Assembly (NCBI GenBank): GCA_030842085.1
Contig: JAUUSE010000069.1
Coordinates: 1-7,791 of the forward strand
Direction of reading: 5' to 3'
Source of the DNA: Timburyella sp030842085
GTDB lineage: Bacteria > Bacillota > Clostridia > Oscillospirales > Acutalibacteraceae
DNA: 7,791 nucleotides
A model generated the notes under the pieces. That model was not told the origin of the DNA. It saw nothing but the letters and a program-made list of their open reading frames with translations, and searched no databases. The position numbers and the translations under genes were made by a program. Of this stretch, positions 1-6,680 are shown in pieces (the stretch's first letter is position 1; every line of letters starts with the position of its first letter).

Positions 1-94
1 TTGTTTTGGAATTGATGCGGTTAAAAATTTGTACTTTTACATAGAACATATAAAATGTACTGCAAAAGGGCTTGCTGTTCGATATTTCTATTTT

Positions 95-277
95 CTAATT
101 CGATAGGATATATAATATGGCCAATACCGCCCATACGTTTGTATGATGCTCGGAAATTTGCATAGCCGCAAATGACTGTATAATAAAAAAGACCAGAGCT
201 GCCTCCAAGACGAATACACCGGCTTCTATAAGGGCCTGCACAAATTTCCGGTAGATGCGACCGCGTGGATAATTCAC
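95..277 (-). pseudogene. Truncated membrane-protein fragment, probable cardiolipin synthase N-terminus
   Basis: This is a 60-codon minus-strand frame with a basic start, then a hydrophobic segment (about residues 14-38), a short polar stretch, and a second hydrophobic run ending VLAILYILSN just before a TAG stop. That layout matches my memory of clostridial cardiolipin synthases, where a similar segment is followed by a D-N-P-x-Y-K motif and a third hydrophobic run. Here the frame stops exactly where that should begin, and translation beyond the stop (94-1) does not resemble the family, so the break looks like a deletion or rearrangement. The GTG at 277 has no good ribosome-binding site. An in-frame ATA at 287-289 would give the more family-like start M-K-R-V-V and may be a decayed ATG. 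A strong GGAGGTG lies further upstream at 315-321. It could instead be a genuine small membrane protein. The family call is from memory. Confidence 0.35.
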
Positions 278-323
278 GACCCGCTTTATTTCTAATTTAT
301 ATTATGATATAAGACACCTCCAA

Positions 324-356
324 ATAAAAAAGCCCCGCATTTTTTAATGCGGGGCT
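324..356 (-). terminator. Strong intrinsic terminator directly before a ribosome-binding site
   Basis: A perfect 10-bp GC-rich stem (331-340 with 347-356, arms AGCCCCGCAT/ATGCGGGGCT) closes a 6-nt loop and is followed, read leftward, by a T run at 330-324. It is the second terminator downstream of the tRNA-Asn gene. A GGAGGTG ribosome-binding site begins only about two bases after the T run, which is the arrangement expected of a transcription-attenuation leader. Confidence 0.8.
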
Positions 357-487
357 GAGCGCGATGACCTATCCAAAACAAAGGATAAGCAATGATATTC
401 CGTGCTTCTAATCGAAATTTTCCGGTTATCGCTCAAACGCCCAATTTTGCAGGCGAGTGAGCTGTTTTGCATTTTCAAAGGCTCTGC
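344..487 (-). other. Structured region between two terminators; possible leader RNA, repeat or 42-aa ORF
   Basis: Read leftward, this stretch has several potential stems. One is a long-range stem pairing GAGCGATAACC (424-434) with GGTCATCGCGCTC (357-369). Inside it is a 7-bp hairpin CTTATCC/GGATAGG. Upstream is a CGCC/GGCG hairpin whose flanking GAG could pair either with a CTC before it or with the CTC of the long-range stem. The region ends in the 324-356 terminator. It also contains an open frame from ATG 472 to TAA 344 (42 codons, beginning MQNSSLACKIG and ending DRSSRSAPH) that runs into the terminator stem and has no clear ribosome-binding site. Because the frame overlaps the terminator, a non-coding leader or dispersed repeat seems more likely than a gene. 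No known riboswitch class is recognised and no clear internal promoter is visible. Confidence 0.3.
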
Positions 488-529
488 GAAAAAAAGAAAA
501 AAGCCCACAAACATAATGTTTACAGGCTT
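488..529 (-). terminator. Intrinsic terminator of the tRNA/5S operon
   Basis: Arms 518-529 and 501-512 form a 12-bp stem (three G-T wobbles) around a 5-nt loop. Read leftward it is followed by a long T-rich tract (500-488) interrupted by a single C. It begins only four bases past the encoded CCA end of tRNA-Asn, so it is the natural end of the tRNA-Glu/5S/tRNA-Asn transcript. Confidence 0.85.
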
Positions 530-533
530 TTTG

Positions 534-609
534 TGGCTCCCCCTGTTGGGCTCGAACCAACGACAACTCGGTTAACAGCCGAGTGCTCTACCGACTGAGC
601 TAAGGAGGA
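534..609 (-). tRNA. tRNA-Asn(GTT)
   Basis: This is a complete 76-nt cloverleaf on the minus strand. The acceptor arms TCCTCCT/AGGGGGA pair with one wobble. The D arm is GCTC...GAGC, the anticodon stem ACTCGGCTGTTAACCGAGT carries a GTT anticodon (reads AAC/AAT), and the T loop is GGTTCGAGCC. The discriminator base is G and the 3' CCA is encoded (534-536). It is the last gene of the leftward stable-RNA operon, immediately before a terminator. Confidence 0.97.
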
Positions 610-696
610 ATATACAGGGCACACAAATAAGTATATGCCCAATTTTAAATTTTTATCTGGACTAAGACAACTTAAATCCAAAATAAAAATACAAGT

Positions 697-812
<116 letters not shown>

Positions 813-829
813 TATCGCTAAAAAGGTTT

Positions 830-905
830 TGGTGACCCGTACGAGATTCGAACTCGTGTTGCCGGCGTGAGAGGCCGGAGTCTTAGGCCACTTGACCAAC
901 GGGCC
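830..905 (-). tRNA. tRNA-Glu(CTC)
   Basis: This is a complete 76-nt cloverleaf on the minus strand. The acceptor GGCCCGT pairs with ACGGGTC (one G-T), the anticodon stem CCGGC/GCCGG encloses CTCTCAC with anticodon CTC (reads GAG), and the T arm is ACGAG TTCGAAT CTCGT. The discriminator is A and the CCA end is encoded (830-832). It is the first gene of the stable-RNA operon, starting about 20 nt downstream of the predicted transcription start. Confidence 0.97.
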
Positions 906-932
906 ATAACCCACAAAGCATTTAGCTTGATT

Positions 933-961
933 ATTATATCAGTCACAGGCCCTTATGTCAA
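933..961 (-). promoter_or_regulatory. Consensus sigma-A promoter of the tRNA/5S operon
   Basis: Read leftward, TTGACA (961-956) and TATAAT (938-933) are separated by exactly 17 bp. All 12 hexamer positions match the vegetative consensus, as expected for a stable-RNA operon. Transcription should start near 926, about 20 nt before tRNA-Glu. The promoter diverges from the lemA operon. Confidence 0.9.
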
Positions 962-1060
962 GTACTTATTTTAATTTTTATTAATAGATTTATTTTGCCT
1001 TATGAGATATATAATTATACTAAGTTATAAAAATAAAGATATCTATTATAGTGTACTTTG

Positions 1061-1069
1061 TGTTATAAT
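1061..1069 (+). promoter_or_regulatory. Extended -10 promoter, lemA operon
   Basis: The sequence TGTTATAAT is an extended -10 element (TGnTATAAT). No good -35 hexamer lies 16-18 bp upstream (the bases near 1041-1046 are AT-rich), which is tolerated with an extended -10. The predicted leader to the lemA start at 1124 is about 48 nt. The surrounding 962-1060 stretch is AT-rich, with no gene seen. Confidence 0.5.
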
Positions 1070-1123
1070 ATAATACAACACTTTATATGTTTACTAAGTT
1101 ATTATAGTTTAGGAGTGATTTTT

Positions 1124-1687
1124 ATGCCAATTTGGGGCTGGATTTTAATTGCTGTTGCAGCAGTTGTAATCATATTCATTATTTACATTATATCCAAAAG
1201 GAACAAATTTGTGTCTATGGAAGAAAATATCGATAATTCATACGCTCAAATTGATGTTCAGCTTAAAAGGAGATATGACCTTATACCTAATCTTGTGGAG
1301 ACTGTTAAGGGCTATGCCGCGCATGAGTCCGACACTCTTGAAAAAGTAGTAGAGCTGCGTAACACAGCTCAATCCGCCAGAAATATAAATGAAGAGATGA
1401 AGATTAACGTTGAGATAAATCAAGCGCTTTCCAGGCTTATGGCCTTGGCAGAAGCATATCCGAATTTAAAGGCGGACACGTCATTTTTAAGGCTGCAGGA
1501 TGCACTGCATGACACTGAAGGGAAAATTGCCATAGCGCGTCAGGTTTATAACGACTGTGTTACAAAGCTTAATAAAGCAATAAAAATGTTTCCCGGCAAT
1601 ATAGTGGCTGGAATGTTTGGCTTTGGTGAAAAGCAATATCTGGAAACTGCAGAAAGTGAGCGAGAAAATGTCAAGGTCAAATTCTAA
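1124..1687 (+). CDS. lemA: LemA family protein
   Basis: This 187-residue protein has one N-terminal membrane helix (about residues 4-23), then an alpha-helical domain facing away from the short N-terminus. The LemA signature is clear: IDVQLKRRYDLIPNLVETVKGYA (in two parts, residues 43-53 and 54-65), then LSRLMALAEAYPNLKA, a TEGKIAIARQVYND-like segment, and FPGNIVAGMFGF near the C-terminus. Length is normal for the family (about 185-200). I chose ATG 1124 because AGGAG (1111-1115) lies 8 nt upstream and residue 1 leads directly into the membrane helix; an ATG at 1058 would add 22 residues with no ribosome-binding site and sits inside the promoter. LemA proteins are common bacterial envelope proteins of unclear biochemical role that often sit next to TPM or DUF2207 membrane proteins, as here. 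The downstream gene starts before this one ends. Confidence 0.95.
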   Translation: MPIWGWILIAVAAVVIIFIIYIISKRNKFVSMEENIDNSYAQIDVQLKRRYDLIPNLVETVKGYAAHESDTLEKVVELRNTAQSARNINEEMKINVEINQALSRLMALAEAYPNLKADTSFLRLQDALHDTEGKIAIARQVYNDCVTKLNKAIKMFPGNIVAGMFGFGEKQYLETAESERENVKVKF

Positions 1688-3563
1688 GCTGCAGCGTTCT
1701 ATTATAATATCTTTAGTGTTGTCTCTTGTTATTGGCATATTTGTGTTTTTCTGTTTTTCACTTGGCTCGTCTAGTTTTTTTTCCAGGACAGACGTATATC
1801 TAAAAACTCTGAATGCCGATTATAAGGTTAATCAAGACGGCACGATGGATGTTGTAGAAACATGGAAAACGGTATTTACGGGCTCCAGCTATTCTGCCGG
1901 AAGCAAGGTGTTTGATGTTCCGCGGCACGGTGAAGAATATGAGCTTAAATCTGTTCGTGATTTAACCAATAATAAGACATACACGCTCGATGAGTCGGCA
2001 AATGAATATGATGAAGGGTACTGCACGCAGTTTACAAGGGGCGGACGCACATATTTTGAATGGTATGATGATTTCGGAGACGAGACACGGAGCTTTGAAA
2101 TTACTTATACCGTAAAAAATGCAGTTCGTTTATATAATGACATGGCGGAGCTTTATTGGCAGTTTGTCGGCTCTGACTTTGAGCTTAGCATAGACAGCGC
2201 CGTATGTACTGTAACGCTGCCTGAAATTGCTGTGTCGCAGAACAATAAGATATTTGGACATTTAGGCAGACAGGGCGCCGGCGCAACAAACGCCCAGTTT
2301 AACTCCAATGGCAGTGCTGTTTTTACAGTAGAAAAGCTACCGTCTAAGACTTATGCCGAGCTGAGGCTGCTAATGGATAGAAACGGTTTTAGCGGCGGAT
2401 ATGTGATAAATTCCAACGGATATGATGAAGCCATGACAGAAGAAGCACAGTGGGCGGAAGATACGGCCGAAGCGGTCAAAAATAATTTTGTGTTGGCTGT
2501 GGCAGATATAATAATATGTGTTGTTGCTGTGCTGATATCGGCTGTAATATGCATATATATACGCTTTAAATATCGTCCGTTTAAATCGGCATTTATGTCA
2601 GATTATTACAGAGAGCCGCCGGAAAACATATCGCCGGGGGTTATGTCAAAGCTCTATTTTTTCTATGGAAGGACTCCGGCTAAAAGTGACGCCATGACTG
2701 CAACGGTGCTAAGTCTATGCAACAAAAAGCACATTCGCTTGGAGGAATCAGGAAAGGATATAATCATAAAATTTGACATGGCCGCAAATGCCGAGCCGCT
2801 TACGGATGATGAACTGTGCATATACCGCATTTTTGAGCAGGCCGCGTCCGGTGCGGGTGAAATAGGGCTTAAGCAGATAAATAAATATATTAAGAGCCAC
2901 CAAACCACAATGCAGCAGGAATATAAGAGATTTAACAGCCTTATTGACAGCGGCTTTAGTATGCTGGGATATAAAGATTTGTCCGTAAAGAAAGGAAGCT
3001 CAAAACTCACGGCGCTTTTGGGAGCATCGATAGCGCTTATTATAATTTTTGCCATTGCTTCGGCGTCGGTTTATGGCTTCGCTTTTGCCATACCCGGACT
3101 TGCTTTCTCGGCTGCTATGAGTATAATGTCAATGATATCGCTTAAACGGCTTACTCCGGCGGGCGAGGAAAGCTATGCTAAATGGCATGCATTTGGGAAA
3201 TTTATGAAAGAGTTTACCCTTATAGAAGAAAAGGATTATCCATCGCTTGAGCTGTGGGAAAAATACTTGGTATATGCAACAGCCATGGGAATATCTAAAG
3301 AGGTGTTAAAACAGATAAAAATAGCGTATCCGCAGATGTATGATTCTAATTATACGGGGATGTATTTGCCATATTCATATTTATATTTTGCACATATCAA
3401 CGGCGGTATGGCGTCAATTGAATCGACGATGGGAAAAATATCAAGCTCTATGCAATCTATACAGAACTCGCTTAGCTACACTCCTAATTCCGGCGGCCAC
3501 GGCGGCGGCTTCAGCATTGGCGGTGGTGGAGGCGGCGGCGGAGGCGGTGGTGGTTTCCGCTAA
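1668..3563 (+). CDS. DUF2207 family membrane protein with poly-Gly tail
   Basis: This 631-residue protein has the DUF2207 layout. There is an N-terminal membrane helix (about 12-32), an extracellular beta-rich domain (about 40-265) that includes the typical 'QDGTMDVVETW' opening, and a second helix (about 274-297). A cytoplasmic region follows (about 300-445, with SPGVMSKLYFFYGR and a winged-helix-like stretch), then a helix pair (about 448-490), a soluble part, and a tail ending in 12 consecutive glycines before Phe-Arg (608-631). The start is ATG 1668, inside the end of lemA (20-nt overlap, different frame). Only a weak AGTGAG ribosome-binding site precedes it, so translational coupling to lemA is likely. 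A longer frame from TTG 1617 was discarded. Glycine-rich tails ending in an aromatic or basic residue recur in TPM/DUF2207 proteins found with LemA. The molecular function is not known; an envelope role with LemA is inferred from the gene pairing. Confidence 0.88.
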   Translation: MSRSNSKLQRSIIISLVLSLVIGIFVFFCFSLGSSSFFSRTDVYLKTLNADYKVNQDGTMDVVETWKTVFTGSSYSAGSKVFDVPRHGEEYELKSVRDLTNNKTYTLDESANEYDEGYCTQFTRGGRTYFEWYDDFGDETRSFEITYTVKNAVRLYNDMAELYWQFVGSDFELSIDSAVCTVTLPEIAVSQNNKIFGHLGRQGAGATNAQFNSNGSAVFTVEKLPSKTYAELRLLMDRNGFSGGYVINSNGYDEAMTEEAQWAEDTAEAVKNNFVLAVADIIICVVAVLISAVICIYIRFKYRPFKSAFMSDYYREPPENISPGVMSKLYFFYGRTPAKSDAMTATVLSLCNKKHIRLEESGKDIIIKFDMAANAEPLTDDELCIYRIFEQAASGAGEIGLKQINKYIKSHQTTMQQEYKRFNSLIDSGFSMLGYKDLSVKKGSSKLTALLGASIALIIIFAIASASVYGFAFAIPGLAFSAAMSIMSMISLKRLTPAGEESYAKWHAFGKFMKEFTLIEEKDYPSLELWEKYLVYATAMGISKEVLKQIKIAYPQMYDSNYTGMYLPYSYLYFAHINGGMASIESTMGKISSSMQSIQNSLSYTPNSGGHGGGFSIGGGGGGGGGGGGFR

Positions 3564-3581
3564 ATTTTGTGCATAAAGCAC

Positions 3582-3609
3582 TTTACTTTTTGTCGAAATA
3601 TGGTATAAT
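3582..3609 (+). promoter_or_regulatory. Promoter of surface-protein copy A
   Basis: TTTACT (3582-3587), a 16-bp spacer and TATAAT (3604-3609) preceded by TGG form an extended -10 promoter. The same arrangement, with identical -35 and -10 hexamers and spacer length, lies before copy B (5327-5354). Transcription would start near 3616, giving copy A an unusually long leader of about 200 nt. The promoter begins only 18 nt after the DUF2207 stop codon. Confidence 0.6.
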
Positions 3610-3750
3610 TATATTAGATTTTATATAAAAAAGTCGAATACAGCAAAATGAATATTAAACTGTATGTATAATTATTGCCGAAATTTTCTTTGATGCAGTA
3701 ATGACGTGTTAAAACTAAGCAGATAGCGGAAATTTGCTGTTGTAAAAGGC

Positions 3751-3784
3751 CAATAAAATCCGATTAGATTAATTGGATTTATTG
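3751..3784 (+). promoter_or_regulatory. Leader hairpin or operator upstream of copy A
   Basis: CAATAAAATCCGATT (3751-3765) pairs with AATTGGATTTATTG (3771-3784) in a stem of about 14 bp with one bulged A and one G-T wobble, around a 5-nt loop. It lies 14 nt before the GGGAGG ribosome-binding site (3799-3804) of copy A. It has no T tract, so it is not an evident terminator. Its arms resemble those of the terminator after copy A (AATAAATCCG...CGGATTTATT), so it could be a decayed terminator, a translation or mRNA-stability element, or a DNA operator. Confidence 0.45.
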
Positions 3785-3815
3785 ATATAAATGATTTTGG
3801 GAGGATATACTTTAT

Positions 3816-5171
3816 ATGAAACGCATTGTGAGCATTTTGTTATGTATCTGTACTATGGCGGCGCTGTTGTCTGTATCGGCAAATGCTGAAACTGCCAAAG
3901 ACAAGCAGATAAGCAAGGGACTTCTGATGTATGTAGGATATTGGGGATATTCATATGGCAAATATCCGGTTCCGACAGACGAACATCTTGAGGATATACT
4001 GGAAGTTACCGACGAGATTATATTGTTGACGACAGCAGCATATAACTGTTACACAGATCCACTGACGGGTCAGGAAAAACAGATACTTACAAATGATGTA
4101 ATAGACAGCATGCCGGCAGACTGGGTAGGAAATCCGGAAGATTTAGACGGATTAAAAGAGATGTATAAGGAATATGCGGCGGACATGATTAATGCCGGCT
4201 ACAACATAAGTGATTTTGTAGAGGATGCTACTAATCTTGGCAATAGGATTTTAAAAATTAAGCCAGACGCAAAGCTTTGGTATTCAGTACCGGGTGCTCC
4301 GTCACTTACGCCATTTACACATCTGTTTGCCGACTCATGGGTTCAGATTGTAGATGAAGTTAAAGAAACCCTTAGTCCTGAGGTGTGGGAAAACAATGTA
4401 TGCGGCTTCTACTATAGTGACGAGGACGTAGTAACATTTGATTATGCTAAGTTTGATCCGACAAAGCCGGAAGAGAACTTTAACAATCCGGATGTATACT
4501 CTATGCGCCAGGTTTCAGACAAGGTGCACAGCTATGATAAGAACTTTGTATGGATACCGTACAGCGCTGATACGAGTGCAGAAATATATGAATGCATGGG
4601 TTATGTAGCAAATAAAACGGATATTTTTGATACAGTGCTGATTCAGCCGAGTTATTTCTTTAACAGCGAACTTACGGATAATCCACGGATTATAAAGGAC
4701 TGCGTAGAAAAGCAGGCGGTTGTATATAGTAATGGCGATATTATCGGGGGAACAAAGACGTCAGATACAGTAATAGGATGGGAAATGGAGATAGACTCCG
4801 AATATTTTGCAGATGATCCGGGCGCAGAGGCAAGATATCAGACATATGTAGATACATTTAAGGATTTTGTTGGGATATATCCAACGGCCTATTATGCAAG
4901 CATAATTGCTGATACAGTAGAATTACTTGACAGGATAAATGAATTCTATTCTTATGGACCTCAGGAGCCGGTTTCTTCTGTCAGCAGCTCACCATCAGTA
5001 TCCTCCGATTCTTCGAACGCTTCTTCCGGTGAATCATCAGCGTCAAGCAGCTCAAGCGCATCATCTAATATTAATAATCCGGAAACAGGCGAAAGCGCTG
5101 TTATAGGCGGCGTTGCAATTTTGGCCTTAGTGTCAGCTTCTGCTATATTAGTAATTAAAAAACGCAGATAA
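3816..5171 (+). CDS. Secreted DUF4855-like glycosidase-fold protein, sortase-anchored (copy A)
   Basis: This 451-residue protein has a signal peptide (basic MKR start, hydrophobic core to about 20, likely signal peptidase I cleavage after ANA at residue 24). The globular domain spans about 33-380. A serine-rich stalk follows (387-417), then NPETG (421-425), a hydrophobic stretch (about 427-447) and KKRR, which together form an NPxTG-type sortase signal. Motifs recalling DUF4855, a predicted TIM-barrel glycosidase-like family, include GLLMYVGYWG (35-44), GFYYSDED (197-204), NFVWIPY (243-249), LIQPSYFF (275-282), GWEMEID (321-327) and PTAYY (356-360). Glu203 and Glu323/Glu325 end predicted strands and are the best catalytic candidates, but this is inference. 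It probably acts on or binds a glycan at the cell surface; substrate unknown. The start is fixed by GGGAGG 11 nt upstream and the signal peptide. The family call is from memory and moderately sure; secretion and anchoring are surer. Confidence 0.85.
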   Translation: MKRIVSILLCICTMAALLSVSANAETAKDKQISKGLLMYVGYWGYSYGKYPVPTDEHLEDILEVTDEIILLTTAAYNCYTDPLTGQEKQILTNDVIDSMPADWVGNPEDLDGLKEMYKEYAADMINAGYNISDFVEDATNLGNRILKIKPDAKLWYSVPGAPSLTPFTHLFADSWVQIVDEVKETLSPEVWENNVCGFYYSDEDVVTFDYAKFDPTKPEENFNNPDVYSMRQVSDKVHSYDKNFVWIPYSADTSAEIYECMGYVANKTDIFDTVLIQPSYFFNSELTDNPRIIKDCVEKQAVVYSNGDIIGGTKTSDTVIGWEMEIDSEYFADDPGAEARYQTYVDTFKDFVGIYPTAYYASIIADTVELLDRINEFYSYGPQEPVSSVSSSPSVSSDSSNASSGESSASSSSSASSNINNPETGESAVIGGVAILALVSASAILVIKKRR

Positions 5172-5192
5172 AGTTTAAATTATAATTGATAA

Positions 5193-5232
5193 AAAAATAA
5201 ATCCGTTCAGTTTTATGAACGGATTTATTTTT
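5193..5232 (+). terminator. Terminator of copy A
   Basis: Arms 5193-5209 and 5216-5232 form an uninterrupted 17-bp stem around the loop GTTTTA, with the A and T tracts included in the stem. It lies 21 nt past the copy A stop codon. The symmetry (A run on the left, T run on the right) means it could stop transcription in either direction. It separates copy B into its own transcription unit. Confidence 0.88.
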
Positions 5233-5326
5233 GTCAGACAAAGATGTTAAGTTGTATTTAAGAAATTGTAGTGAATAGCCTATAAGTCTGAAAGATAAGG
5301 TTGAAAAATTACTGATAAAAAATATA

Positions 5327-5354
5327 TTTACTTATCGTCTAATGATGGTATAAT
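5327..5354 (+). promoter_or_regulatory. Promoter of surface-protein copy B
   Basis: TTTACT (5327-5332), a 16-bp spacer and TATAAT (5349-5354) preceded by TGG form an extended -10 promoter nearly identical in layout to that of copy A. Transcription would start near 5361, giving a leader of about 30 nt. A second possible promoter, TTGAAA-16-TATATT, lies just upstream at 5301-5328. The rest of 5233-5390 shows no gene. Confidence 0.65.
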
Positions 5355-5390
5355 TATTTTGATTCGGTATAGTGGGAGGATATAAATAAT

Positions 5391-6668
5391 ATGAAGCGTA
5401 TAATAAGCATACTGCTAGGTATTTGTACTATAGCAGCACTTTTTTCTGGGTGTACTCAAAATGATACGGCCGAGGACAAGCAGATGTACAAAGGATTACT
5501 TATGTATGTAGGGTATTGGGGATATAGCAATGGCAAATATCCTGAACCTACAGATGAGCAGCTAAAGCAGGTATTGGAAGTTACTAATGAAATAATACTG
5601 GTTCCAACTGCCGTGTATAACTGCTATACCGATAAGCTGACAGGCGAGGAAAAGCAGGTGCTTAATAATGATATAATAGATAATATGTCTGACGAGTGGA
5701 TTGGCAATCCCTCAAGACTTGAAAGCCTGAAAGACACATACAAAAATATAGCCTCGTCGTCCATATTAGCGGGCTATAATATAAGCGACTATGTTGAAGA
5801 CGCTACGAATCTTGGCAACAGGCTGGTCGCGCTGGACCCAGATGTAAAGTTGTGGTATTCTGTTCCAGGAGCAGCTCAGCTTACAGCGCTTACGCATTTA
5901 TTTGCCGACTCATGGGTGCAGGTCGTAGACGAAGTGAAAGAGACTCTTGACCCGGAAGTGTGGGAGAAAAATGTTTACGGATTTTATTACAGCGATGAGG
6001 ACGTAGTTACAGGCGAATATGCAAAATTTGATGAAGAAAAGCCGGAAGAAAACTTCAACAACCCCGATGTATATGCTATGCGCCAAGTTTCCGACAAGGT
6101 ACACAGCTATGATAAGAACTTTCTCTGGATACCTTACAGCTCGGATACAAATGGAGGAATTTACAAAAATCTTGGCTATGTAGCGAATAAGACGGATATA
6201 TTTGACACAATACTTATTCAACCAAGCTATTTCTTTGATAAAAGCTTATCAGGCAATCCTCAAATTATAAGGAACTGCGTGGAAAAGCAGGCAGTTGTAG
6301 ACAAAAACGGCGACATTATTGGAGAAACTAAAACATCAAATACGGTAATAGGCTGGGAAATGGAAATAGACGCTACTGATATTGAAAGGAATCCCGATGC
6401 TGAGGCCAGATACCAGGCATATGTTGACGCATTTAAAGATTTTAGAGGAATATATCCAACTGCATACTATTCAAGCATAATAACTGAAACAGTTGATGTT
6501 TTAGATAAAATAGATGAGTTTTATTCTTTTGATGAAACAGATGGGAAAGGCAGTGCTGCCAGTGTTGGAGGGGCACATATAATTGTGCCTGTCGCGGTAG
6601 CCGGCGGTGTTGTGGTATTGATTGCCGTGTCGGCAACAGTTGTATTATTAGTAAAAAAGCGCAAATAG
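5391..6668 (+). CDS. DUF4855-like surface lipoprotein with C-terminal membrane helix (copy B)
   Basis: This 425-residue paralogue of the preceding gene aligns gap-free with it from residue 1 to about 380, at roughly 70% identity by eye. All the family motifs keep the same numbering, including GFYYSDED (197-204), WIPY (246-249), QPSYFF (277-282) and GWEMEID (321-327), so fold and activity should be alike. The ends differ. LFSGC at residues 17-21 is a lipobox-like signal (Phe at -3 is not ideal), so Cys21 is probably lipidated after signal peptidase II cleavage; copy A has Val-Ser at these two places. The C-terminus lacks both the serine stalk and NPETG, keeping a glycine-rich spacer, a membrane helix (about 397-421) and KKRK. 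The protein may thus be held to the membrane at both ends, or the helix may be a relic of a sorting signal. The start follows GGGAGG by 11 nt. It is transcribed alone. Confidence 0.85.
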   Translation: MKRIISILLGICTIAALFSGCTQNDTAEDKQMYKGLLMYVGYWGYSNGKYPEPTDEQLKQVLEVTNEIILVPTAVYNCYTDKLTGEEKQVLNNDIIDNMSDEWIGNPSRLESLKDTYKNIASSSILAGYNISDYVEDATNLGNRLVALDPDVKLWYSVPGAAQLTALTHLFADSWVQVVDEVKETLDPEVWEKNVYGFYYSDEDVVTGEYAKFDEEKPEENFNNPDVYAMRQVSDKVHSYDKNFLWIPYSSDTNGGIYKNLGYVANKTDIFDTILIQPSYFFDKSLSGNPQIIRNCVEKQAVVDKNGDIIGETKTSNTVIGWEMEIDATDIERNPDAEARYQAYVDAFKDFRGIYPTAYYSSIITETVDVLDKIDEFYSFDETDGKGSAASVGGAHIIVPVAVAGGVVVLIAVSATVVLLVKKRK

Positions 6669-6680
6669 AGTTTAACTTTT

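Noticed and set aside
1058..1123. Upstream extension of the lemA frame to an ATG at 1058
   Set aside because: It has no ribosome-binding site, overlaps the -10 element, and adds residues before the family's normal N-terminal helix; ATG 1124 has AGGAG at 8 nt.
2663..3055. 130-codon minus-strand open frame, and similar ones at 2351-2554, 5910-6221 and 6442-6636
   Set aside because: They lie wholly inside clear plus-strand genes, match no family I recognise, and have no promoter or ribosome-binding site of note.
3340..3576. 78-codon plus-strand frame rich in alanine at its end
   Set aside because: It is a shifted reading of the DUF2207 gene; the alanine run is the glycine tail read out of frame.
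3569..3587. Hairpin GTGC-ATAAA-GCAC followed by T-rich sequence after the DUF2207 gene
   Set aside because: The stem is only 4 bp and the T tract is interrupted; it also merges with the -35 of the copy A promoter. Too weak to call a terminator.
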